Source: Anthostomella pinea | Lineage: Eukaryota > Ascomycota > Sordariomycetes > Xylariales > Xylariaceae | Assembly: GCA_963556695.1 (NCBI GenBank) | Contig: CAUWAG010000006.1 | Location: 1,736,001-1,800,000, forward strand | Direction: 5' to 3' | DNA length: 64,000 bases | In this document: positions 10,092-22,209 of the stretch, piece after piece | How positions within the stretch are numbered: the first letter of the stretch is position 1 | How the letters are laid out: the number at the start of each line of letters is the position of its first letter | The notes under the pieces: generated by a model | What the model saw: only the letters and a program-made list of their open reading frames with translations | Told to the model about the DNA's origin: nothing | Databases searched by the model: none | Program-made: the position numbers and the translations under genes

Positions 10092-11007
10092 CTTTCCATA
10101 CACCAGGGAGAAGGCACTTACACAAAACAGAGAGAGAGCGCTGCGATGGGGCCAGATCTCTTCAGCAATGCCAGGAGTGGCTGTTGCAAGCGCCAATTAT
10201 ACATTTAGCAGCAAGACAATATCTCCTTGACAGCTCTTACTATGGGACAGCGGATCGGACGTTCATATCATGAATGAGCTTATTGACTTTGAGCACAAAA
10301 CCTGTTACGGTATTACATAATACCTCCACATATTTATGTACATATATACCCCTAGCTTCCCCGTTCTCTTCCGACCTTGCCTCTTCTTCCTTAGATATCG
10401 TTGAATCTAGATATTTCAACCCATCAGCCCTGACCAGCGCAGCTGCAGGCCTGATTGTCACAAAACCCTTGTGAATCTTAGGAACAAGCCGTTTCCTGTA
10501 CAGACAGGAGGAGGCATCGTGTATGCCACCTATATGGGCACTGCTCTGCAACAAGTGCAATCACAAGAGGGCGAAGCACTCAATGTGAGATTGCGGTACG
10601 CTTTGTATATAAGAGACTTCCTAATTAAGATCTGGTCAGGAGATCTCTTCTACCAGCACAGGGCCTATCTTAAAGGCAACCTGCTGAAGGATCGGGACGG
10701 CAGCTGGTCTACTAAGCTCAACGTCCCAAAGAGAGGTTTTCTCATCTGGAAATGGGGTGAGAGAGAGCCTGATCTAGGCAGATCACAATGAGAGTACGTG
10801 TCAGAGGGCGAATATGAGATTGGGGAGCTACATAAGGCGCTCTTGACCTCGCTCTTTGGCATAATTTATCGAATGACGGATGAGCTACTTCGAAAGCTTA
10901 TCCTCTGGCACCGACGACTGTGTCATCTAAGCATTGAAAGGCTGCGGATGACGATCAGGATGATGACCCTTCTAGAATCTCACATATACCATGCTAACTT
11001 ATATTAA

Positions 11008-14000
11008 ATCCGAGAGTATTTTATACAGCGTTCAAATAGTTTTAAAGTATTATTTTCAAATTAAATAAAAGATTTAAAGTCTTATAAGCCCCGTTATTGA
11101 TAGGTTTTAAAGCGTTGTATGGTTCATTAACAATTATTAATTATTACGTTTTATTTTTAGTTATAAAAGTTGTATATAAATAAATTTTTATAATAAGACT
11201 TCTTATTATCATTTTTAAAAAAATAAAAAAGATATTTATTTCTTTATCTATTAAAAATATTTACACTACAAAACTTTATTACAATTATCATAAAATTCCG
11301 CTATAAAGAACCAAAATTAATGCCATTTATTTTTATAGTTCTTTATACTTAATAACTTTATTTTTATATATGAAAATTCTAGTTAAGTTTTCATTTATTG
11401 TTTAATTATGAGTTAAACTTTAATCCTCATTCAAAATACTTGCGACTAATTCATTATTTTTTATTTTATTATTATTAAATAAAAAAGCTTTTAATAACGC
11501 ATTAAATAAGCATTTTAATATAACTTTTTCGTTTAATTCTGTTAAGTTTAATATTTATCGCAGGAAATTTAAAAAACGCGCTATCAATATAACCTTGTGA
11601 TTATTTTAATTATTTGTAGCAAACATAAAGAGATATTATGAGAGTTTAAAAACTTATATTATAATTAATTTAATATAAGCTAATATATATTAAAGGCGCA
11701 ACGTAATAAATTTATTTTAACTTTTTAAAAGCAATTAAAATTAAAAAGTTAATAAAAAATTTAAAATAGACAATGGAAAAACATATAAAATATTATAAAT
11801 TAAACTAAAAACTTAAAAATATTAATTTAAGTTTTCGATGTGATATTTTCAAGTAAAACCAAGGTTTTTCAAGAATTTGAAGCTAAACGCTTAGATAAAT
11901 TTCCATATATATTAATTATATATAAAATTATAAAGTTTAAAACTTTATTTTATAACTATTAAGCTAATTAAGCTTATAATATTTTAAATAATATTTTATT
12001 TTATTTACTTTAACGAAAATAAAAACCACTTTATGATCTATCGAAATTCTTATTTAAATAATTACGTATTATTTATATACGATTTTAGATCTTGAAAATA
12101 ACATTTAAGAAGACATTAATATATATTACTAATATCAATAGAGTAAAAAATGGAAATACAATAATTATAATATATATTTCTTTGAACTTATTACTTAAAT
12201 AATATAATATAGAACGTATATTATATAAAGAAAAGAAATAAGCCAACGAAATAAAGGGAAAATAACTAATAAAATTATTATTTTTTGTAATCGTTTATTT
12301 CATAATAATCACGGTTACGTTAATATATTGACTCAACGTTAATGTTTATATATACGACTGTACATATATATATATATCTTCTACTTGAAAGTTATCTTAT
12401 AATAATTATTTACGCGTCGGTATATCAAATTAAAATTTAACCTTACGTATAAAACTATACTTTGATTTTTTTAAACTTTACTTAACTTTATGTTAACAGT
12501 ACGTTATAAAATTATACGTTTTTAATTTAACTTTTGATATAAATATAACTCAGTTTTATCATCTTTTATTATATTTTATTCGTAATATTATATACGTTTT
12601 AAATATGATATTAAATTTAAGAAGAAAAATCGCTTTTCTTTTAAATAATAAAGATTTGAAGATTTAGATTTAGCTGTTTTTCGTTTTTTTTAAATATCGA
12701 TAATTTAAAAAAAACATATTGTACGACTAGGTTTCTTATAATTTCGTATCACGCGATGCGTTATTATTTATTAGAATTAAATCAAATGGTAGCTTATTAA
12801 TTAACTGACTATTTTTTTATAAATTGACAGAATATATTTTTAAAAAAGCTTATATGACTACCATTTTATTATTATTATTTACATAATCTACAATACTTTG
12901 ATTATATGCAATAATATAATTAAATATTTAAAAGCTATGTTGTTTATCAATATAAAACAGTATACGGTTAATTAATATTTAATATTAAGTTTATATTATA
13001 TCCGGTAAGAAATATTACATATAAATAAAATTCGATGTAATTTAATAAACCAGGTTTTATAATAAATGCTTTTATTATTCTGAAAAGATTTCTAATTCAA
13101 GGGTAAACCTGTTTAACGTATTAAGTAAAGATACTATAATGCGTTATTTTATCGCTATCAAAAGGGCTTTTAACCTGGTAATATTTGATTTATTCTTAGT
13201 TATTAATAAGGTAAGTTTTAAGCAAGCTCGCGTTTATTTCTTCATAGTTAACGTATAAAAAATAAATATAAAAAAGTTAACGTAGCTAATAAGCACATTA
13301 GCATTACAAGCAAGTTAGCACTTGTTATAAAGTTTTTGACCAATACGGTTCAAACCATTATATCTTTACTATTAATAATAGCACCGCGTTATAACAAATC
13401 AGACTTACAGCTAGCTGTCTAAGTTAAATGATGTAACTTTTAATTTTTATATTTCAGGTTGCAAAACTTTCTAACGTCTTTCGTTCTATTATAAGGGAGA
13501 AAATGAAAAGAATGCTATTACGATGAGATAGTATGCTTAATATTTTAAAACTTATAGTTTTTAAAAAGAACGGGGGGAAAAAATTCGACTCAAATGCGCC
13601 AGAATTCCTACCCCGGTATAGTTATATTAAAAATATAGAAATTGAATTGTTAACAGCGCGTAAGGCTAGGCGCGTAAAAAAAAAACTAAATGTAGAACTT
13701 TATTCAGCGTATACCAGGCCTTTAAACGCGCTTTTATTAGAAAAATAAAATATGAAAAGGTTTCAAATGAAGATTTAAACGTATGTTACGCGTCGTTTTG
13801 CTAAACTAAAGCAGCAATTATAAAATATAGGATTTAAAACGCGGATATTTACAATTTTAATAAGATTAAGTTTATAAGCATTATTAAGCTTAATAAGTTT
13901 AAAAAATGTTTATAATTATCTTTACTACTAATCTTAATAGTTAAGTGGTTCTGCCGTTTATTATTTAATAAGGTAAAACCTACCTTGTGTTATAATATGA

Positions 14001-14238
14001 TAATATGATATTACTACGGAATTAAAAGGTCGTCGTATTTAATAACGCGTAAACTACTAATAAAATCGGTTTAAAATAAACTTAATACTTTAATAGATGT
14101 ATCCAATTGCGTACAACCGCTACTAGATATTTCCTTATTTTGAATGGTTATAAAAGCTATTATTCCTAGATTTTCAAAGATTATTATTAAAATAACGGTA
14201 TTATTACCTTTTATATGTCTACTTATTTATTATACAAG
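11008..14238. other. AT-rich RIP-like DNA, no gene
   Basis: The stretch is continuous AT-rich DNA. The only opening of note (13533-13748, 71 codons) is Lys/Arg-rich and has no recognisable motif; it may be part of the mutated Pogo element that becomes readable from 14239. I see no RNA gene, repeat array or promoter. Confidence 0.65.
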
Positions 14239-14940
14239 CTTTAACCTTTAAATAATAGTTGTTTTAACCCACTTAAATAAGCCTATAGTCGCTTAATTAA
14301 AGATCTTATTTAACGTTATATAGCTTACATTTTTGAAAAAGGACTTTCTTATAGCGTTTTATAAAATACATAACGCTATTATAACGCTAGAAACCGTTTA
14401 AGTAGGTTTCAATACTACTGGTTTTATTTCTTTTAACTTAAAAAGTTTATTTTAAAGCTAAATGCAGTTATAATTATATAAATACCATCGTTCAACCTTA
14501 ATCTACTACCTACTATTAATAAAGCGGTAACTTAATTAGTTTATATTGAAACCAGAGTAAAAAACCACTTAAAAAGCTTACTTATATTAATTATTAATGT
14601 ATTAAACTTGTGTTTTAAAGTTATGTATAATCTTATATACAAGGTTGCTTTAATCAATTTTTAAATTTGAAAGTTTAAAAAGGCTACTTGTTTATTCAGT
14701 AAACGCTAGAAGATATAAAAAAAACGTGTATTAGAAAGAAGAGTACTTTTCGTTAAAAATTCAGTAAGTTTTAAGCTATGAAAGATAATACTAAGTTATC
14801 AAGATAAGAAATAAGTAAGAGTTCTCGTTATTTGAAGAAAGCGGCAGCACGTAAGCGACGGTGTAACATTTGTAGTAATACTGGCTATAATCCGCGAACT
14901 TGTACAATAACAATAAAACCCTTTAAAGAAAAATAATCTA
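14239..14940 (+). pseudogene. RIP-mutated Pogo/Fot1 transposase, C-terminal half
   Basis: Read through stops, 14239-14330 gives L*PLNNSCFNPLK*AYSRL, the Pogo/Fot1 block whose usual form is LQPLDVGCFSPLKRAYSRL. At least the first stop falls where Gln is expected, fitting CAA changed to TAA, the signature of RIP. In a shifted frame, 14333-14420 matches the following block (KKDFLIAFYKIH, then VGFNTTGF). The C-terminal tail at 14835-14935 ends in a knuckle, CNICSNTGYNPRTC, close to that of the less mutated copy at 7829-8155. The 3' flank (to about 15060) also resembles the flank of that copy. Confidence 0.75.
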
Positions 14941-15843
14941 ATTAATTAAATTAAATGCGTTATAACAATGGTATTTAATATACTAATTAAAGGGTTTATA
15001 ACAAGTATTAACTTGCTTATAATGCCAACTCGCAAGCTAATTACGTTATTAGTTTATCGCTTTTTTAATATAATATTTTCCCGCTACGTATATACAAAGC
15101 GTGATTTTTTTTAGTAATTACGTGCTTTTTTCCTGGGCTTATTTACAATTACGTAACTATTTCAAATATATATATATATAAAGTTATAATAAGGGTAAAA
15201 TAATTTCATAATTTATGACGTAAGGGCTTTGACCCGGGTAAAAAAAAAATTTAAAAACCCCCTTCAAATGTTAAAAGTACCCAAAATAAAGTTTATTAAT
15301 AAACTTAAGTTTAAATTTCAACTATCTTTTTTTATTCTCTATATAAACATACTCACTAATAATCAATATTTAATCAGGCTAGTTGCGGCTTTTTAAAACG
15401 TTTAAAGGTGTAAATCTCGTTGCAATTCTTTTTTAAGATTTTTAAACAGCCGGAATTTTTGAAACGAGGCGTTTAAAAAAAAGTAAAGTCTCATTGAACT
15501 GTATAAAATATTTTAAAAAGTCCATTTATTTATAAATAATAATATATAAAACTAATTACAGCTTTTCAAAATATTTAAACGTGTAAATTTCACTTATAAT
15601 ATTTTTATATGATTAGGTCTCGCTAGGAAAAATAGCTTAAAATTTATTTTTTTCTTATACTAACTTATAATAGTGTTAATTTCCGAAAATAAAACTTCTC
15701 GTTAATATACGTATATTAGTTAGATAACGATAAGGTTGTAAATAATGTTAATTCACTTTACAAAGGGTCTTATTAACGTAAATTAAATTGGTCGGGACCT
15801 TAATCTTATATTTAGTGCTAATTCTTTTTTCTAAACTTGTTGT
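14941..15843. other. AT-rich RIP-like DNA including the 3' end of the Pogo element
   Basis: The first 120 bp resemble the 3' non-coding end of the Pogo copy at 7736-7828. The rest is AT-rich with no open frame or recognisable element. The change to normal composition occurs sharply at about 15844. Confidence 0.6.
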
Positions 15844-16286
15844 AGCCTTGGAGCCCCCAATGGCCCCTGTTCAGTGCACTGCCATCTCCCTGACGCCACG
15901 GTGGCTTACGTGCCGTTCAACATCTGCGGAGGAGAGGTAATAAGCGATTTGCTGAAGTCATACTCAGCATGCCTGAGCTGAGGGGGACCCGTGCTCATAA
16001 GGATTGCGAGCCACAAAACGGTATGATATCAAGTTTTTCGAGCTCTTCGACCTGGAAAGTACATATGTGGACGTGGAGGTATCACAGGGAAATAACTCAT
16101 ACATCAAGCACCGATATGAGGATTGTATTGCAGAAATGACTGTGGAGTTAATTATGATGAAAAGACAGTTAGGCCAGTGTCGAACCGGCATGTTCAAAGC
16201 AGCGATATATCTCACGAAGACCCCTAACCTGCCCAATTTCCCAAGCCTCCCAGGCGCTCCGCCGACTTCGAAGAGTAGCCAACCCG
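15844..16286. other. Intergenic, start of the GC-balanced region
   Basis: Composition becomes normal here. A 100-codon plus-strand opening (16004-16306) and its minus-strand counterpart have no recognisable domain, and the plus one overlaps the 3' end of the secreted-protein gene. Nothing else is seen. Confidence 0.45.
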
Positions 16287-17018
16287 TTAATCCTCGTCAA
16301 CTTTGATGTCGCCATCCTTGTCTATTTCCATCTTCATACCATCGAGGATACTGCGCGTCACGATCTTGGGAGAACTCCGAGTGAGACTCTTCAGGTCGCT
16401 CTCGATAGTGTCGTGTATTTTCTGCTGGGTATCTTTCCTTCGCTGGTCCCAAGGTTCGTTGTCCTTGTCCACGCTGCTCATATCGATGATGACCAGTGTG
16501 GACTTCATGCTTTTCAGCCCTTTATCCTTGGCGGAGTTGACTTTGGATTTGAAGTCTGTCCAAGTATTGGACCAGAATCCCGCCGCGAGATGGGTCAAGA
16601 ACTTGCTGTCTTCCTTCTTTTCCTTATCGTCGTTGTCATACTTCCCGACCACAGCTGCCCCGATGCAGATCGATATACTGTCCGCTTTCATCGTATCGTC
16701 GGCCTTGCCCCTCTTGGCGGAACCCATTCCAACATTGATGGTGTCACCGCGAGGAGTGAGGCCTCGGCGCCTGAGCTCCAGTGCGCACCGGTCGTTGGCT
16801 CGCTTTGCGAACTCTGCGAGTTCCACATCTTCGCGCCCGGCGATGCTGTTTAGGTCGGCTCCCCTGGTGCACTGGTCAGAATCTATGCACTGCAACACTG
16901 CTGAAAGGGCAATCAGGGACACGACTTACCGTGGGACTTTGGTGAGCTCTGCTGCGGCAGAAGTAGCGAGCAAACCGCCCACTAAGAGACTGGAAAAGGA
17001 CTTGAGGTTGTATCGCAT
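16287..17018 (-). CDS. Small secreted protein, unknown function (2 exons)
   Basis: The gene reads on the minus strand with exon 1 at 17018-16930 and exon 2 at 16863-16287, giving 221 residues. The 66-nt intron has donor GTAAGT, branch-like CTGAC and acceptor CCAG; of the nearby AG acceptors I tested, only this one keeps the frame open. Exon 1 encodes a classic signal peptide: MRYNLK, a hydrophobic Leu/Val/Gly stretch, then cleavage probably after Ala23 (SAAA). The mature part is charged, Lys/Asp-rich, with only two cysteines seen (in NDRCALE and ISICIG), a central motif LAAGFWSNTWTDFKSK and an acidic end (DGDIKVDED). I do not recognise the family. It lies about 450 bp from a RIP-mutated block, a setting in which secreted effector-type genes are often found, but that role is inference. 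Confidence 0.7.
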
Positions 17019-18340
17019 GATGGCTCTCGTGTGAAACCTAACGATTCCGTGTCGAGTCTTGAAGTGGGGTGTTCTCGAAGAAGAATTGCTTATATGAAGG
17101 GCTGTTCGGTGGTCCTTCTGAAGTGATGTACTACTGCTGTGACATGACTTTCAACCAAAAGTTGTGTACCTACCCGGGAGATAGCCTCATCTATATAGAC
17201 GTGATCACGACAAGAATAGCAACTGGCAACTACAGATATCCAGAACTTCTTGCTAGGACTTCTTGCCAGAACATAATGGGAAGTGACCATCGTATGATGC
17301 TCTAGGAAAACTGCAAGACACACGCCGATAATACGTATACGGGAACAAGTTCGAATCCTGTCAGCCATAGCTTTTGCTCCAGCACCCATGTTTTCCAAAC
17401 CGTCCTCCTCTGGTCTGGATGCTACAATGAATAATCGTCGATCGAAACGAACGTATGATGTATGTTTCTACCATTTTTAGCATCGGTACCACTTCTAGAC
17501 TGCCAAGGTCGAACTTATTACGAGGCTGACAGGTTTCGAACTTTTGTCGAGGCTCACAGGATTCGACCGGTTACCGTATATATGGGTTGTGTCGTGCCGA
17601 GCCACTTGGGCCTTTCAACCGGTCCGGATCCTGCCAGCACTAGCTTTTGCTCCAGCCCACGTTCGTCGTAAACCGTTCACTCTTCTATCCTTTTGGCATT
17701 TTTACTATTCCTAGCACTTTTACCATCCTGGTTATCTGTAGATGCTTAGAGAAGATGATGATATCAATAGCAAAATACAAGAGCAACACCGTTACCAAAA
17801 GGCTGACCTCCACGAAGAGTAGTCCACTAGATCAAACCCCCGGTCTATGATGATTACCGTAGTCAGTTTATAGGACTGACGACACAAGTCGTACATTGTC
17901 TACGTGTCAAGCGATGCAACGGAGTATACAGTAAGTGGGTGCTCTCAAACAGTGAAATGTTGCGTGATCAGAGTCCCCACTATTTGGTGCTATTTGTCCA
18001 CTTCATCCACATTGTGTGGCTACGCGCACATCCTTCCACCCACAACAACAGCAACACAGCCCCATATGCACCAACTCTGGCCTTTCTTGCTTTAAAAATC
18101 GGAGTCATAGTCTGCCTGATGGCATCGTCCTCGAAGACCTGGTCCCGATCTTTGATATTCCCTGTTTCTTCTCTGCGCCGAATCGGCGGCAGAATGAGCA
18201 ATCTCTCATAGTGCACCAGTCCATGGTCCTTGCTTACCTCCTTGCCTACCTCTTTTTCCTTTGCCAAAGCTCACGGTCCTGAAACGACTCTCAGGGAACA
18301 GACACGAATTAGTAGAGTATCAAATCGCATCGCCGCAATC
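17019..18340. other. Intergenic with diverged inverted/direct repeats
   Basis: No convincing gene is seen; openings of 60-100 codons lack domains. Four related copies of a motif close to ggctgacaggattcgaac lie at about 17344-17362 and 17617-17635 (reverse) and 17522-17541 and 17551-17570 (forward). The first and last are followed by a shared 'agcttttgctccagc' block. The proximal promoter of the 2EXR gene presumably lies in 18100-18340. Confidence 0.4.
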
Positions 18341-19528
18341 ATGGTCTCGGCCTCGCACGCACATCCCGAACCCTTCAACTCAACCTATCCACTCGCGGCC
18401 GACTTCCCCAAATTTGGCGAGCTTCCCAAGGAGCTGCGTCTCCAGATCTGGGAAAGCTCCTTGCAACGGCACCGCATCATCAAGGTGACACTCTCACCTC
18501 GTGAGCTACCGCAGGACGAAGAGCAGAGCAGAAATTGTCTAGGAAGGGCCGCACGATGTGCGCGTTACCGCGATGATGTGCGCGGACATCAGGTCCTGTC
18601 CAAGCTCCTCACGGTCAATAGCGAGGCCAGACAGGCAGCCCTACAGTTTTACAGGGTTCACGTGCCCTGCTCTTTCTACCATGGCGACATATCAGAAGAC
18701 CGGTTTCTCCCCTTCAATCCGGAGTTCGACTTCCTCCATATCCGACCTGGTAGAGGCGCAGAGAGCTTTGCCTACCTCGTCCATGACTTGAAGACATACG
18801 ATCCTTTGGAAGTCGGCCTCCTGAACCTCGCAATGGATGGGGATAATATTCGCGCCCTCCGCAAAGTCGAACCGTCTCGGCTTGATGCGCCGACGTCGAG
18901 GGCGTTCGAGGACACTATGTCAAAGCTTCGGCAGTTCTACTACCTATGTGTCGAGAACGCGGGCCGCGTCTGGCTCGGTTATCTGAGTGGGGTGCCGGCG
19001 ATGAGGAGCAGAATTGCATTCCATCGATCCTGTCCCATCTGGAGCAAGATTCCGACTTTTGACCTTGTTCCTCGGGACACTCGGCCATGCGGAGGGGACC
19101 TGCAACGTGTTTTCGTGGGGACATGCGACCCGAGGGAGATGGTCATCGAATGGCGCCAGCATCTAGACAGATGGGGCATACGACACCGACAGGGTCAAAT
19201 CGATTATAGCGTTCTGATCTCGTGCAAGCGACCTACAAAAAGGATACGTGGTCGCGATAGTGCGCGGCAGTGGCTGAGAGAAGAACAGGCCGAATGGGAG
19301 CAGGGGCTTGAGGAGGTGGCCTCCTCGACGCGCCAAGGGTCCCGCATCGGCACCACCGACTCATCAGAGGAGATCGCGACGCCGGCTGTAGGGTTCTGGC
19401 TGTTTCCCACTAAGGCAATTGGTCCATTCCCAGACACACAGGAGTTGATGGAGTGGAATCCCAAGGGAAAGAGGGTCCTTGATATGATGGACCACTGGCC
19501 TGGACTAGGGCTTTCGCATTTACCTTGA
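18341..19528 (+). CDS. 2EXR-domain protein
   Basis: The 395-residue frame starts at ATG 18341; an upstream in-frame ATG at 18230 exists but the added 37 residues show no conserved feature. Residues about 20-45 carry the hallmark FPKFGELPKELRLQIWESSL, the start of the 2EXR domain found in many fungal proteins, with follow-on conserved pieces (LLTVNSEARQAALQFY, then FNPEFDFLHI). The family is expanded in filamentous ascomycetes and has no established biochemical role. No membrane segment or signal peptide is visible. No intron is needed. The gene stands alone between two gene-poor stretches. Confidence 0.75.
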   Translation: MVSASHAHPEPFNSTYPLAADFPKFGELPKELRLQIWESSLQRHRIIKVTLSPRELPQDEEQSRNCLGRAARCARYRDDVRGHQVLSKLLTVNSEARQAALQFYRVHVPCSFYHGDISEDRFLPFNPEFDFLHIRPGRGAESFAYLVHDLKTYDPLEVGLLNLAMDGDNIRALRKVEPSRLDAPTSRAFEDTMSKLRQFYYLCVENAGRVWLGYLSGVPAMRSRIAFHRSCPIWSKIPTFDLVPRDTRPCGGDLQRVFVGTCDPREMVIEWRQHLDRWGIRHRQGQIDYSVLISCKRPTKRIRGRDSARQWLREEQAEWEQGLEEVASSTRQGSRIGTTDSSEEIATPAVGFWLFPTKAIGPFPDTQELMEWNPKGKRVLDMMDHWPGLGLSHLP

Positions 19529-20887
19529 TGCATACCTTTTTGGCAACGTCACTCGTACCCACAACTCCTCGGAATAGTCTCAAGTTGCTCAATAGGTTCT
19601 CGTTATCCAAGTTATGTTGCACAGCAAGAAGGCCAAAGGGTTGCATATCTGCTGTATTGGTGTTGTTGTTGTTGTTGTTGAGGTCTGGAGGTGGTGCGCA
19701 GCTGCAGTGGATGTGGGCAATATGCCAACCCAAGTGGGTCACGTGACCACACAACAAGTTATTTCTTTGTTCCCCTCCTACTGGCTCCTTCCACCGCAAC
19801 TCCCCACAACGTGGCCGCAGCAGCAATGACGGCTATGGAAACAGCCCGTAGGCCGCCCCAACACGGCATGACTGAGTCGTTGGCCATAGCCTCTTCTGTA
19901 CTCGTCATGTGCATTCTGCCGTATACCTTGTCGAAGACTGCGGCCTCCGCTACTGTTGCAGCGTGAGCACAAAAAGGCGGTTCCACCAGGATGGACCTCC
20001 AGATCCCAACAGCCTTGATCATACGATTTTTCACAAGAAGCAGTGTCCCATGAGCGGGGAAGAATTCCTCGTATCAACAAACCCCAAGGTATAGCATTAA
20101 CATATGTATTGTCTATGGATACGGCGCTGCATTGTGGATTTCTCCACCATGGTAGCGTGCAGATCATCGGTCAGTCTGTTGCACGGAATGCTCTTCCAGT
20201 GCGCGAACCCGGACATGTTGTTCGCCAATAAGTGGTGTCGTAGACAGTGTCGTCGGCGAGGTACTTGTCGGCCAGCTTCAGGGCTCGGACATAGTCGCCA
20301 GTGGTGTAGGCCTGCTGGCCGAGGTGAAGTGAGAAGGTGCTCAGGCCGGCGGCCAGACTGTGATCTGTGATCGTAGTGGGCGCGAGCTCTTTTGGCTTGG
20401 TCGTGTGCTTGAAGGAATCACTGACAGGAAGGCTGGGAATGTGTAATTCGGAGCGGCGACGATAGTGTGGAATCAGTCTGCGGTGGCCCCTTCTATCGTT
20501 AACTTGTACTTTGTGACGGTGCCGGACAAGTTGCAACTGGCTTGCACTAGCCGGGTCCTAAATATTTGGGGTGGATGTTGCTTGCTTCGTGAGCTGGGCC
20601 CAAATGATGTTTCGAAAGGAGATACTTCGAACGGGGATATTGGCAGCCGATTAGAGCGCCCGAGTGCCCTGTGCACCGCCGACGTACTGGAATCCCTTCT
20701 TCGCTTCCTCCATGTCGAATTACTCGTCGCCAAGGGCTATCATGCGCTATTAAAGCACCATCCGACGTGCACATGAGAGGAACAAGGCAGCTGCTATTGA
20801 GGTTTGAGCTTTAACGACTCCAACTGTTTAGAACATGATTGCTTACATGATAGCATCTCTCTTGAATTGTGTGTCTGGCGTGAGGCT
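19529..20887. other. Intergenic, no supported gene
   Basis: Short openings occur on both strands. A 91-codon minus-strand opening (20034-19759) has a hydrophobic segment (AVSIAVIAAAATLWGV) and a 121-codon one (20536-20171) has a helical stretch (SLAAGLSTFSLHLGQQ), but neither matches a family I know and no splice pattern clearly links them. A (GTT)n microsatellite lies near 19663-19681. Confidence 0.35.
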
Positions 20888-21136
20888 TCAAGCCCCGCCT
20901 CCGTTCCCGTGTCCTTGCATCACCCATGTTCCGTAGTGTACCACGCACATCGCCTGCTCGTTCAGCTGCTCAATGCTCGTTGCATTGTCAATATCTCGCT
21001 CTGGACCTTGATGCTGGTTGGCAATCATCCTATCGAGGTGCTGGTTGGGTGGTCGTATAAGTCCAACAGCAGAATCTTCCACTCGGGTAGGCCGGCCTCT
21101 TCGAGCGAGACTCGTCCGCTGTGTGCCTAGTGACGG

Positions 21137-21682
21137 TCAACCATAGCCGCCTTGCTGGAGACGTCCTGCACGTGCCCGAAGAAGCTGACAGTGTTCAGGG
21201 TTGTTGTGCTTGATTGCGGAGAAGAAGTGGCTGACTTGGTAATTATGGGGGGTTGGAAGGTTTGGAAGGGTTGGCTCGGTGCCCACAGACTGCTCAATGG
21301 TGTCAATCAGGTTGATCAGCTCCTGATCCTTTGCGAGATTTGCTTCGTAACAATTCACGAGGGATTTGACGGCGGGATTGCCATAGACCTTAAGATCGCG
21401 CTTGATTTCCACGAAGATACCGCGGGCAGCGGCTCGTTCGGCCTGCGAAGGTGAAGGAGGCTGGGAAGTCAGCGTGGTGGGGTTAAGGAGTGCGTAGATG
21501 ATTCGTATGGTCGATATTCGTGTATTCGGTGTGGTCTTGATGATTGTGTTGTTGTGAAGTCTCTGTTGGTGGCTAGGTGGCCCCGAAACCTCTTTCCTGC
21601 CCCTTTGTCGACATTGAGGCCACATCCGTGCTGAGTCAGAGGTTACCGGCAAGGGTGCCTGGGGCCGGCCAGCCTTCATCAC
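21137..21682 (-). CDS. Possible hypothetical protein
   Basis: The 181-codon opening has low-complexity Thr/Ile/Asn-rich sequence over residues 1-75 and a more protein-like second half (ARGIFVEIKRDLKVYG, then SLVNCYEANLAKDQEL and INLIDTIEQSVG) with heptad-like hydrophobic spacing. That half could be one exon of a real gene whose 5' part is spliced from elsewhere. I do not recognise it and see no confident splice sites, so the start is doubtful. The remaining sequence to the LTR at 22210 shows nothing else. Confidence 0.25.
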   Translation of the reverse strand: MMKAGRPQAPLPVTSDSARMWPQCRQRGRKEVSGPPSHQQRLHNNTIIKTTPNTRISTIRIIYALLNPTTLTSQPPSPSQAERAAARGIFVEIKRDLKVYGNPAVKSLVNCYEANLAKDQELINLIDTIEQSVGTEPTLPNLPTPHNYQVSHFFSAIKHNNPEHCQLLRARAGRLQQGGYG

Positions 21683-22209
21683 CGTTGAGACTCGTAGCGT
21701 TCCGGGATATGTAGGTCTCTGTCAGTAGACCATGCGTATATATCGGCATCTAAGCCTTGCGGTTGGCGGCCGACCACGTTACTCTGCCACTGGGGACGTT
21801 GGCTCGTGCGCTTGTTTGAGCAGTGGGATGAGTTGCGCGGGTAGAGAGCCGAGTTGCAATCTCTCATTGACACGAGAAACCCTTGTTTTGCTCCAGGTTG
21901 CGACAGCATTCCAGCTACTACAAGATCCAACACCGCATCGCGATTTACTGACTAAGTTCCACAAGCGCATCTTAACCGCTTCAAGGATCTATGGCGGTGG
22001 CGCCCGCATACATCATATGGGTCACCTATTGTAGGTTGGTGCCCGCTGGCCCAGGCGGACCAAATGAGCAGAACAACCTTGGGTGGAGTCCCTCTTCACG
22101 ATCCTGCCGGCGGAGCCCGGGGTCGTGTTGGGATTACCGCGTCTGGCTCACAAAGGCATATATGATTCTCCCCTTAACAGAACTGGAAGCCGCTGGCGCG
22201 TAGAACTAT

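Larger units (their letters stand above)
8511..11007 (+). mobile_element. Truncated Copia (Ty1-type) retrotransposon body
   Basis: The order is leader, gag (8584-9360), a spacer frame that stays open to 9639, a nested solo LTR (9640-10091), a protease region (around 10226-10295 with a WDSGSDVHI active-site motif) and the gag-pre-integrase motif LWHRRLCHLSIERLRMT (10900-10950). Integrase, reverse transcriptase, RNase H and the 3' LTR are absent, because AT-rich DNA begins at about 11010. Several stops and frameshifts break the pol part between 10230 and 10900, so the element is dead. Domain order protease then integrase places it in Copia and not Gypsy. Confidence 0.8.

Noticed and set aside
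17340..17363. tRNA-like T arm and CCA-like end (ttcgaatcctgtcagcca)
   Set aside because: No matching acceptor strand, D arm or anticodon arm lies at the right distance upstream.
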